Source: Eutreptiella sp. 'Long Island Sound 2002' (Eukaryota; Euglenozoa; Euglenophyceae; Eutreptiales; Eutreptiaceae). Taken from it: DNA of 64,000 nucleotides. The DNA is taken from the NCBI GenBank assembly GCA_964036045.1, contig OZ038388.1, positions 5,427,131 to 5,491,130 on the forward strand. The letters run 5' to 3'. The notes below the pieces were generated by a model. It made no database searches. It saw only the letters and a list, made by a program, of their open reading frames with translations, and was not told the origin of the DNA. The position numbers were made by a program, and so were the translations under genes. Positions 53,230 to 62,403 of the stretch are shown one piece after another. Positions within the stretch are counted from its first letter, which is position 1, and each line of letters begins with the position of its first letter.

Positions 53230-53826
53230 CCTTTCATGCGGGGCCAATTCCTACCGAGAACCAGTTTCCCTGCCAGACGCTAGTACAATGGCAATGCGCA
53301 TGCCAAGAGGCGCAACAAACGCCCGGAGAAATGGCCTTGGACCTACAAATCCGGGGGCACAAATCTTGTCGTGCCAATTCGTGCCATCTCCACATGCCCC
53401 CCCCCCCCCCGTCCCCCGGTCCCAAGGGCCTCCCCCGCGGCGGCCGTTACAATCGTCGATTGGAGGCGGACGCTTCCCACGGGGGCCCTTCACTGGGGCC
53501 AAGTGCCTGCGGACGGAGGCAACGGACAGTAGGTCCCGGGCCGCAGCACCGACGCCCGCACTTTGGGGGGGGGGGTCCGTGCAAGTGGCCCATGCGGCCA
53601 CGGCGGTGCTGTACCAAAGGGGCATGGCCATGGGGGAGGAGATATGGGGACATATCTAAAGAGCGCTGTGGTGAGTGCACAGCCACAGTACATAAAACGG
53701 ACATGCCTGGGACCAACCCCAATACTTGGCGACTGCGGGGGCAACACGTGTGGGGCAGATGTAGCAGAGGCATTGGTTTGATTTGGAACAGGGTGGTTGA
53801 GTTGCACAGTGATTCTGTCGTATACC

Positions 53827-54026
53827 NNNNNNNNNNNNNNNNNNNNNNNNNNNNNNNNNNNNNNNNNNNNNNNNNNNNNNNNNNNNNNNNNNNNNNNNNN
53901 NNNNNNNNNNNNNNNNNNNNNNNNNNNNNNNNNNNNNNNNNNNNNNNNNNNNNNNNNNNNNNNNNNNNNNNNNNNNNNNNNNNNNNNNNNNNNNNNNNNN
54001 NNNNNNNNNNNNNNNNNNNNNNNNNN
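53827..54026. other. assembly gap (200 N)
   Basis: Exactly 200 N. The sequence on the right starts inside a GC-rich exon (F). Confidence 0.99.
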
Positions 54027-54318
54027 CGGGGGGCTACGGGACCGCGGGCCCGGCGGCGGGGGGGCCCGGGGGGGAGGCCGTGCGCAAGGCCCTGCTGTCG
54101 GGGCTGACGGGGGTGCTGCCGGCGCCCCCCCTCTGCGCCGGGGCGGGGGCGTGGGGCGGGTACGAGCGGCTGCAGGGCGACTGCGAGGCCGGGGAGCCGG
54201 CGGAGAAGGGGCTGGCGCACGCGGGGGCGGCGGCGGCGTGGGCGGCGACGCCGGCGCGGATGCAGATGCTGCTCCACAAGTTCCTGGCCGTCCAGACCCC
54301 GGGCAGCGTGACGCTGAG
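54027..54318 (+). CDS. host-gene exon F (predicted, 5' end in gap)
   Basis: Reads in one frame from the gap: EAVRKALLSGLTGVLPAPP, GGYERLQGDCEAGEPAEKGL, MQMLLHKFLAVQTPGSVTL, then AG|GTGTGC at 54319. It ends after two bases of a codon, and exon G begins with one base, so they join as AGG (Arg) in frame. Extremely GC-rich, Ala/Gly-rich. Confidence 0.55.
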
Positions 54319-54772
54319 GTGTGCGACCGAGGGCATGTGGGGCAAATGAAGCGCTGGGGGGGGGCGTGGGGGTGCGGGGGGGGGGAGGGTCTCAAGAGGC
54401 AAAGTGCTCCCCCCGCCCCCCCCCCCCCGAATCGGGGCCCGATTACCCCGATTCCCCACGATTTGCTCGCCCGATTCAGTGGGTTGCCGGATTGAACACC
54501 AGAAATAGACAATTTAAGGTCTGGTTTTGGTGGGAAGTGTTTTCGTGGCTGGCCGTCTGGGCATTTGTTTTGGTGGAACAGGCCCGTAGTGCTTTCTGAT
54601 GGCAAAGTGTGCTGGTTGTTGTCGCAAGGGATCAGAGTCGACAGCAGCGGGTAAGTGGGTTTTGGAGATGGTGGGGGTTTTGTGGCGCTCAGTCCATCGG
54701 GGCGGGGGGGGGGGGGGGGGGGGCAGTGCGAGTTCGGGTCGCCAGCACATACCACCCCCCCCCCCCCTGCCC

Positions 54773-54945
54773 CAGGGATGCATTGGAAGGGGGGGAGGTA
54801 CCCCGCCCCTCCTCAAGGGCGCCCAGCCTACGCCCAGCCACTGTGCCCCTGACGCCAAGTGCCAGCTTCAATGGCATTTGTAACCGACAGCCCTATCCGC
54901 CTCTGGAGCCGCCTCTGAGGTCCCTTCCCATCTAATGCATCCCTG
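54773..54945 (-). mobile_element. CAGGG-ended MITE, copy c (internally deleted)
   Basis: 173 bases. Left CAGGGATGCATTGGAAGGG, right CCCATCTAATGCATCCCTG. It lacks about 45 bases of the GCGGTT array found in copies a and b. Confidence 0.8.
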
Positions 54946-56303
54946 GGGGGGGGGGGGGGGGGCAGCCAGTGCGAATTCAGGTCGCCAGCACACACACACA
55001 CACCCCTGCCCCAGGGCATCGCTTGAAAGGGGGGGGGGTACCCCCTCCCCCCTCCCCAACACTCCAGCCCTCTACCCGAAAGGCATTCCCATACCCCAAC
55101 ACCAGCCCCAACCGCATTTCCAACCGCCAGCAACCGCCCACCCCCCAACCGCTTTCGCATCCCCTGTGCCCGCTCTACAACCGCTCTGGAATTGCCCCGA
55201 TCGCCCCCCCTCCCCTTCAAGCGAAGCCCTGTGCGAATTCAGGTCGCCAGCACACACACACACACCCCTGCCCCCCTCCGCCCCCACCCCGGCCCATTAC
55301 AGCCGATCGAGGTGGCGAGAGGGCGGCGTGCCAGCCTGAACGTGTGCAGCACACTGAGCTCAGAAAGCGACAGGCCGGACCGCAGGGCTGGGGAAGGGGC
55401 AGGGACCTGGTCTCAAACCTCCGCCAAACCCAAGTGCAAAGCCCAGTAAGAGCGGCCCACCGGACGGACACAGAACACTCGAGGCCATGAGGGCTGTGGG
55501 GGCGGGATGGCAGTGAGGCAGAGCTGCCGCTTTGCGGCCGCTGCCGTGCGATGGCCAAGAAGTGGAGCACGGGTGGACGGGGGGGAAGGGGGTGGGGAGG
55601 GGCGTCCCGCAGGCGTCCGGCGGGGGGAGGGGGGAAGGGGGGGTGCAGTAGAGGCAGCGGTAGTCTTGTCGGTTGTGTGTCGACGTACCTGAGGTTTGGT
55701 TGAAGACCTACGGACGAACGCTGCAGCCGCGTCTCAGGGGGATTCACTGCAGAGCCTTTTGGTCTGACTGTTGTTGCTTTGCAGCCGGGGCCTTGGCGAA
55801 GGGGGGCAGTGAATGTCTGCCACGGACGGAGGAACAGAAGCGCGGCTTTGGTGGGTCTTCGTGGTCTACTTGTGGTGCACAGTGTCTACAGACTATACCC
55901 GGGCAAACGTGTATGTGCAGAGTGTGTACCAACCGCGCACAGTGTCCACAGACTATACACATACGCGTATCCGCACATATCTGGTAAAGGGAGGGTTGTA
56001 AAGTCGTGGAGGTGCATTGAGAACAACAGGAAAGTGCTGGACCCGCGTTGCAATGCAGATATTACTGAGCGACATACGGTACGGGGCTGATTCCTAACGA
56101 AACTCAGTTTGCCGGCCGGACACTAGTGGCATGTCTGTGCACAGACCAACCGCCGGCAGCCGGAGGCCCCAAAGGGGGGCGGGGGGCTGGGATAGAGCGC
56201 CCGTATGCTGCTGCCCTCACGGTGGTGGGCGGCGACGTCTGGCCTGCTAATTGTAGACACTGTCAGCATGTTGTAGACGCGAACCGTTTACCCGTGCACA
56301 AGG

Positions 56304-56392
56304 GCATACGTACACGCGAATACGTATGCGCGTATGCGCATATACGCATATACGTATACGCGACGTATACGCGCATACGCGTATACGTGTAT
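56304..56392. other. alternating purine-pyrimidine tract (Z-DNA-prone)
   Basis: Strict alternation runs for 15 (56304-56318), 43 (56320-56362) and 30 bases (56363-56392) with single-base phase breaks, made of TACG, TATG, GCGC and ATAC steps such as CGTATGCGCGTATGCGCATA. The tract is also rich in short palindromes. Confidence 0.85.
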
Positions 56393-56622
56393 CCGCGCGT
56401 ACAGCCCTCCCCTTTACAGCCCTCCACAGCCCTCTACAGCCCTCTGCAGATGCTTTTGGGTGAGCCCCCCAGCCCCACCGGCCACGTTGGGGGTTGGCGT
56501 CCCGGATGCAAATCGGCTGCCTCCGATGCCTCAGGAACTTGGGTTGCGATGGCAGGCACGGCCCTGCCCCCGCCCCTGCCCTTACCCCAAGCCCCGCACA
56601 TCCCCCCTGGCCCTGTGAACAG

Positions 56623-56854
56623 GTCTACCGTCCGGCACCGGCTGGGGCATCTGCCCTACGCCGTCGGGTCCTTCTTCATGGCCATCGTGTTTGCGTGGAT
56701 GGCGCTGCTGCTGGACAGCAGCAGCCGCCTCTCGTTCCGGGGCCTGCGGTACTGCTGGTTGATCCCCGTGCACTGCTTCGCCATGCTGACCCATCTCTGG
56801 TGCGCCTACCCGCACCTGGACTATGTCACGTGCGGCCGGAATCGACGTGCAGAG
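56623..56854 (+). CDS. host-gene exon G, membrane protein segment (predicted)
   Basis: Acceptor GTGAACAG ending at 56622, donor GAG|GTGTGT at 56855. One base plus 77 codons: STVRHRLGHLPYAVGSFFMA, IVFAWMALLLDSSSRLSFRG, LRYCWLIPVHCFAMLTHLWC, AYPHLDYVTCGRNRRAE. Two membrane segments are visible. The xxLLLDxxxxxSxxxxxYxWLIP pattern resembles repeats of TMEM185-like proteins, but this is weak. Confidence 0.6.
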
Positions 56855-57394
56855 GTGTGTCGTGGGGGCAGGGGCGGGGCTGCACTTGCGACGCCCATCC
56901 CATTCCACAGGGCGCATGCTGCCTCGGCATTGCCCCTAAGCCCCTGAATCGCGAGGATCTCAGTCGGTATTTTTCTTGATTTTTGGCCACGATGTTGATG
57001 GCTTGGGCACTGGTGACCCCTCGCAGCAGGGGGCTGGTGCGGTGGGCTGGGGACCCCCCACCGGGGGACGGGGGGCAGTGCATTGAACGAGCGACGCAAT
57101 GTTGCAATGTTGTGTGCGACAATCCGTCAGTTCCAGTTCCGACATCTGCATTGGCTCTCAAGCCGGCGGGCAGTCCATCAGTGTCCCGGTCCACCGCACA
57201 AATTGGATGATGACATGCACCATTGCATATGCACAGCACGTGGCATGTACAGAAAGCGCACGCACCCAGCGCATTGCACGGTAGCGGAGGTGGCAAAAAG
57301 GTTTGGGGGGGGGGGGGGGGGTTGAGCCCCCGGCCGGAGGGAGGCGGGAGGGGAGGGGGGTCTGGAAAAGGGGCTCCAACGTCGGATAGTCCGT

Positions 57395-57530
57395 TGATTT
57401 GAAGCCGGCTTGGAAATCCGGCCGCAAAGCGGCGCGGACAGGCAATTTCCTGCAAATTATTTTCCCCATGATCCATACCTCAAAACGATCAGCGCGCCGT
57501 GGAACCTGAGGTATGTATGTGGGGGTACCC
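57395..57530 (+). repeat. dispersed repeat family B, copy 3 (partial)
   Basis: GGAAATCCGGCCGCAAAGCG, then CCTCAAAACGATCAGCGCG, CCTGAGGTATGTATG and GGGGGTACCCTTGGAGCC. The hairpin's right arm is shortened. Confidence 0.6.
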
Positions 57531-57602
57531 TTGGAGCCTTGTCCTGGGCAGCTCCCAGACCCCTTTGGGCTGCGTGGCGTTTGAGCCCCGAATAGAACAA
57601 GG

Positions 57603-58455
57603 CACTGCGCTAGCCGACAAGTCGGCTAGTGTCAGCTAGTCAAGATTTTCCATTCTTCCGGTCGGCTAGTTCGGCTAGTGAATTTTTTTTCGTTTTTCTG
57701 AATGGTTTTCGTGATTTTGCATGGGTTCCCTGCCCGCCTTGTCCATGCCCATTGTCCCAATTTACCCAATGATTGCATATAGGGCACATCATTGCATATA
57801 CATTTGGACTGATTTCCCTCCGGTTTTCCATTTTTCCGTTTTTCTAGTGCAGGTCTTAGTACGGGCATGTTCCCAACTGTTGCAGCTCCTCTTTTTACAG
57901 CCTACAATGACAGCATTTTCATCAAGGACTTCCCTCATGTCTTCCCCTCTAATCAATGCCATGCAATTGTTGGGAGCGGTGAATGGCTCTTGTTTAGGGA
58001 GAATGTAGTGGCTGATAGCCGCAATTTTGACATTCTGCAATGGTGGGAAGGCATGTCCGCACGCCTACCTCTCATATATAAGTGTGTAAGACGCACTCTC
58101 AGTGTGCCACACACTTCCTGTAACGTAGAAAGAACCTTCTCATTTTGGAAGCGTGTGCGCTCCAACAAGCATAACATGCAAGAGGGCACCCACAAGGCTT
58201 ATGTGTCTTTCTGTTTCAATGGCACAGTTCCAGCACCAAGAGTCAATTGTGTTGCCATTGTTGGAAGTGTATGTTGCATTGTTGCTGGTGGTTCCATTCT
58301 TTTTCATTTCCCCCATTGTTCTCCATTTCCCCCCATTTCCCTTCATTTTCCCCGCGGTCTCCCCCATTTCCCCCCATTTTCCCCCAAACTTCCATTTTTC
58401 CCATTTTCCAAGCCCCTGCAGCTAGTCAGCCAGCTCGGTTGCGGCTAGCGCGGAT
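57603..58455 (+). mobile_element. hAT transposon relic
   Basis: Perfect 10-bp inverted repeats GCGCTAGCCG (57607-57616) and CGGCTAGCGC (58442-58451), with further GGCTAG/CTAGC motifs just inside both ends. The interior codes for the C-terminal hAT domain only. No convincing 8-bp target duplication. About 850 bases long, so internally deleted. Confidence 0.65.
57867..58300 (+). pseudogene. hAT transposase C-terminal dimerisation domain
   Basis: The frame reads FDILQWWEGMSARLPLIYKC, VRRTLSVPHTSCNVERTFSF, then WKRVRSNKHNMQEGTHKAYV. This matches the hAT family C-terminal domain (WW, LSVP-x-TS, ER-FS signatures), which mediates dimerisation and contributes the last catalytic Glu region. The catalytic core upstream is missing. 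Downstream is a T/C-rich low-complexity stretch to 58420. Confidence 0.8.
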
Positions 58456-58932
58456 CCCTGATAGAGGTGGGGAGGCGGGGCTGGAAATGGGGCTCAACCC
58501 CTCTCCCCTGGCCCAGTAGTGTGGGGGATGGTCCCTAAAGATGGACCGGGCACTGCCGTGCACTCTTGTGGGGCGTGTTGGTGGGCAGGAATGCTCACTA
58601 CCGCCAGCAAGGAAGATACTCCGCCGTGGACAGAGTGCGAATACTCTGAGAGAAGATATTTCTGCAACGCGCTCGCCATGAATGGCGCAGAGCACAGAAG
58701 ATGTTACTGCAACGCACTACCAGCAAGTCACATATTGGTGAGCGAGCACCCATGGCCTCGTGTGACATTCACGTTGCTGGTTGTGGTGAGCACCTCCCAG
58801 CCTGGGATCTTCGTGATGACCGCATACCGGGCACTGATCAGGCCGTCAGGGGAGGACGCCATGGGCAGAAGTTGCATTCTGGATTCCCACCCAGGCAGGT
58901 GGATGCCCACGGCAGTGCGGATGCCCGCAGTA

Positions 58933-59542
58933 CCCTCCCCCCCCTTGTAATAGCTACGCCCTTGTAATAGCTACAGTAGGCGTAGGGACCGTATTAATTT
59001 GGTACCTAATTTTAATTCGGTACAAATGTAGTGCAGCCGCATAACACATGGGTTTGGCGACAAATCTGCCAGCTACATAGGGTCATGGACACATTTGTTG
59101 TGAGTGTTTGCCCGCTTCAACCCACATAGCTCTGATTTGGGGGATATTTGTGTACTATATCCCCCTTTCTTGCACCAGCTCACCATGCAATCTTCTCTTT
59201 TTCAACCTGGGCGTCCAGTGATTTTCACACGTTCCACCGGTGAGCGTGTGGATGCCACAATGAAGGGGCCATCAGAGAAGGGGGACCTGTTTGCGGTGTT
59301 GGAGTACATGAAGGGTGGGCAGGTGGTCACACACCCCTGTGCCCCCCTTTCAAAAATCGAGTTCTTCATCCGATCACCGTCCCCATTCCCGGAGCCGGAG
59401 GTGCACTCATACCATGCATTCTCTCACGTGTATGTCGGTAGTTGTATGTGTCGTGCGCAAGCCACGCCCTTGTAATAGCTACAGTAGGCGTAGGGACCGT
59501 ATTAATTCCGTACTTTGGCGTAGCTATTACAAAGGCGGGGGG
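58933..59542 (+). mobile_element. TA-flanked inverted-repeat element, copy 2
   Basis: Terminal repeats CCTTGTAATAGCTACGCC (58943-58960) and GGCGTAGCTATTACAAAGG (59517-59535), extended outward by C and G runs and bounded by TA (58931-58932, 59543-59544). The subterminal block TAGCTACAGTAGGCGTAGGG occurs in direct orientation near both ends. It matches the element at 7115-7871. It carries a small ORF (59185-59475) but no transposase. Confidence 0.8.
59185..59475 (+). CDS. small SH3-like-domain ORF in TA-flanked element
   Basis: ATG at 59185 gives MQSSLFQPGRPVIFTRSTGE, RVDATMKGPSEKGDLFAVLE, YMKGGQVVTHPCAPLSKIEF. The order FxPGxxVxxxRxxGxxVxAxxxGPSxxGD...Y..GGxxVxHxxAxLxxI fits a small SH3/Tudor-like barrel. 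The tail VHSYHAFSHVYVGSCMC is conserved in decayed form in the other copy on the minus strand near 7200-7270. Role unknown; conservation between copies suggests it belonged to the mobile element. Confidence 0.5.
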   Translation: MQSSLFQPGRPVIFTRSTGERVDATMKGPSEKGDLFAVLEYMKGGQVVTHPCAPLSKIEFFIRSPSPFPEPEVHSYHAFSHVYVGSCMCRAQATPL

Positions 59543-59751
59543 TAGTACGGATGCCTGCTTGTCATAGTAGAAGGTTCAAAGGCGAGAGGCCAATAGGCGC
59601 CGCCACAGGCTAACAGAGCCAACCACCAAGGCCTTGTGCCAACCCCCCCCCCCCCCCAAGGGCAGACTGCGCTCGCCGGAAACGGTGCAGAGCGCAGAAG
59701 GAGAAGAAGGAAAGGAAAAACGGGAAAGAATGATTGTGGTTGTGAGACGCC

Positions 59752-59880
59752 CCTGTCAGGAAAATTATCTTGCAGATGCACACCCCAGCGCGCACAAGTC
59801 AGTGCTGGAGTCGGCAAACCCAGCATGGACTCGGAGTGTGCATCTGGATGCACCTGGTCAACAGCACGGGCAACAGCCCG
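59752..59880 (+). repeat. dispersed repeat family F, copy 2
   Basis: Near-identical to 51569-51700. Fragments of the family's second half lie on both sides (59581-59655 and 59988-60058), so this is a rearranged cluster. Confidence 0.8.
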
Positions 59881-60129
59881 TCTCCGGGACCGCCGACCCT
59901 GGAGTAGTCAAACAGAACAAGTCATCCAGGGGCTCCGTTGACACAACCAAAACACGTTTGAGCCCACAGAGGGTCAGAATGAGCATTGGCGAGAGGCCAA
60001 TAGGCGCCGCCAAAGGCAAACAATCAGCTACCGAGGCCTTGTGCCAGCCACCCCCCCCCCCCTTCCCCGCGCAAACCTTCCCCTCACCCACCCCCAATCT
60101 GCTGCCTGCACCGTTCCATCGTCCCTCAG

Positions 60130-60276
60130 CTGCAGTTCACGACCTGGTTCCTCAAAGAGCAATACCTACACTTCACCTTTTCTCTCATGTCGCACGTCCT
60201 CCTGCCGGTGCTACTGTTCCTGAAGTTGGACGGTGTGATCACATTGCACTGGGCGTGGATCGCTGCGTGCTTCCAG
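60130..60276 (+). CDS. host-gene exon H, membrane protein segment (predicted)
   Basis: Acceptor CGTCCCTCAG ending at 60129, donor CAG|GTCCGC at 60277; 49 codons, phase 0 at both ends: LQFTTWFLKEQYLHFTFSLM, SHVLLPVLLFLKLDGVITLH, WAWIAACFQ. Contains a membrane segment and the LKLDGxIxxxWxW pattern seen in TMEM185/TMEM60-like proteins. Exon G ends in phase 0, so G-H joins in frame. Confidence 0.6.
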
Positions 60277-60814
60277 GTCCGCCCCTCGAGCGCGCTGCCA
60301 GGGCCTCCGTTGCCGCACTGCGGGTGGTGGAAGCAGTTGCCCCGCGGTTGGGGAGAGGGGGCCCCAGACTCAAATGCCAAACAGCACCAGAGAAGAGGGT
60401 CGCGCGATCTCTTGTTGGGGGTACGGGCGTTCGCCGCATTCAGGCCGCGTCTGGCCCAACCTTCGACTCAGCGCCGCTGTGCGTTTTGATCAACACCCAC
60501 ATTTCTGGCATGGGTTCGGGATTGCTTGCGTTATTCAATAGCAAAGCGCTGGTTTGGGGTGTTCGGGCGCACATTCGGTGCATGCGGTGGTGGCGGTCTT
60601 GGGGGTTGTTCAGTCGGACCCTTCTCCCTCCCACTCGTGGACCACCATCCCTTGCTCAACAGGGGGGGGGGGGGGGGGCAGTGCGAAGCAGGGGAGAGCT
60701 GGGGAGAGGGAGGGGGGCATTGGTTCTTGAACGCGTCGCATCTTCCAACGGCCAAGATGGTCTTTGTTGACACTGCACCCGAGCCGACCGCCGCTTGCGA
60801 CTTGGTCCCAGGGA

Positions 60815-61000
60815 CAGGGATGCAGTGGAAGGGAAGGGACCTCATAGGCGGCCCCTGAGGCGGTTAGGCAGGCGGTTTTAGGGGGTTGCCAAAGCGGTTG
60901 GGGGCGGTTACTGTCGGTTACAAATGCTGTTGAGGCTGGCGCTTGGCGTCAGGGGGACAGTGGCTGGGCATAGGCTGGGCGCCCTTCAGGGGGGGGGGGG
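60815..61000 (+). mobile_element. CAGGG-ended MITE, copy d (right end lost)
   Basis: CAGGGATGCAGTGGAAGGGA at the left and the GCGGTT array, through CAGTGGCTGGGCATAGGCTG, then a G-run where the right half should continue. A detached right end (CCTTCCAATGCATCCCTG) lies at 61493-61510, after a family D copy, as if the two were separated by an insertion. Confidence 0.7.
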
Positions 61001-61321
61001 GGGTCTCCCGCAGCCCAGATGGGCTGTTTGCGCAACAGGAGCGGGAGCCCATCAGGGGCAGACCAACTGTGAGGGGGAAAAGGACATATGGTGGACGGCC
61101 CGGACAGCGCGTGGAGGAACAGGGCACCTGGGCCGCACGCACACAGAAACACAGGGAGGCAGGCTATGGACGGCCTGTGGACAGAGGTGTGTGGACAGCA
61201 AAAACAGTCAAACGACCCCGGCAACAACCAACACATCCTCAATACGCCAATCATTGGGCGCCGCTGACACGCAAACGGCACATCATGCCACATTCAGCAC
61301 AGCCCCAACACACCAACTACT

Positions 61322-61472
61322 GGGCTCCGCGAACGCGGAAACGACACCAGCAAGAGCACCAGCCGCAGCGGCCGACAGAAAGCAGCGACCCGACGCAACA
61401 TGCGAAGGGAAGAACGGGTGACCGTCCAGGGCCCCGTAAAGGAGCAACAACCCGACGGAATGTCACACAGGG
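61322..61472 (+). repeat. dispersed repeat family D, copy 2
   Basis: Nearly identical to 33961-34115; ends in the same G-run context. Confidence 0.8.
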
Positions 61473-61810
61473 GGGGCGCCCCCCCCCCCCCCCTTCCAAT
61501 GCATCCCTGCCCAGGGGCCATGCCTGTTCTGCACCCCCGTGTGTCTGGGGTGTATGTCCATGCATGCCACCCCGGCGGAGATGATGTGGGCCGTGCGGGG
61601 GTGGAGGGTCGTAGGCCGAGGAATATACCACAAAGATGAAACACGGTGTCAGCGGACACCGTGTCCTCTGTATGACCGCAGGCCCCCTGGCCGTTCGCTG
61701 CTGCAGAGACGAAAGGCGCCTATGGTACCACTGGCGAGGCTTTTCCTGCGCTTGTACGCCTTCTCTTGAGGCGGGCATGTCACACGTCTTCATACGAGGG
61801 ACACCCCTTC

Positions 61811-62391
61811 CCGTGCCCCAGACATCCCATGCCCCACACATCCCATGCCCCACGCCTCCCATGCCCCAGACATCCCATGCCCCACACATCCCATGCCCCA
61901 CACATCCCATGCCCCACACATCCCATGCCCCACACATCCCATGCCCCACGCCTCCCATGCCCCACACATCCCATGCCCCACACATCCCGTGCCCCACACA
62001 TCCCATGCCCCACACATCCCGTGCCCCACACATCCCATGCCCCACACATCCCATGCCCCACACATCCCATGCCCCACACATCCCATGCCCCACACATCCC
62101 ATGCCCCACACATCCCATGCCCCACACATCCCATGCCCCACACATCCCATGCCCCACACATCCCATGCCCCACACATCCCATGCCCCACACATCCCATGC
62201 CCCACACATCCCATGCCCCACACATCCCATGCCCCACACATCCCGTGCCCCACACATCCCATGCCCCACACATCCCGTGCCCCACACATCCCATGCCCCA
62301 CACATCCCGTGCCCCACACATCCCATGCCCCACACATCCCATGCCCCACACATCCCATGCCCCACACATCCCATGCCCCACACATCCCATG
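61811..62391. repeat. 16-bp minisatellite, about 36 copies
   Basis: Unit CCCATGCCCCACACAT with a few variants (CACGCCTC, CCCGTGCC, CCAGACAT). Since 16 is not a multiple of three, each frame reads the same 16-residue repeat (MPHTSHAPHIPCPTHP on +, GMCGAWDVWGMGCVGH on -) and has no stops. Long open frames here are therefore by-products of the repeat. Confidence 0.95.
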
Positions 62392-62403
62392 GCGTGTCAA
62401 GAA

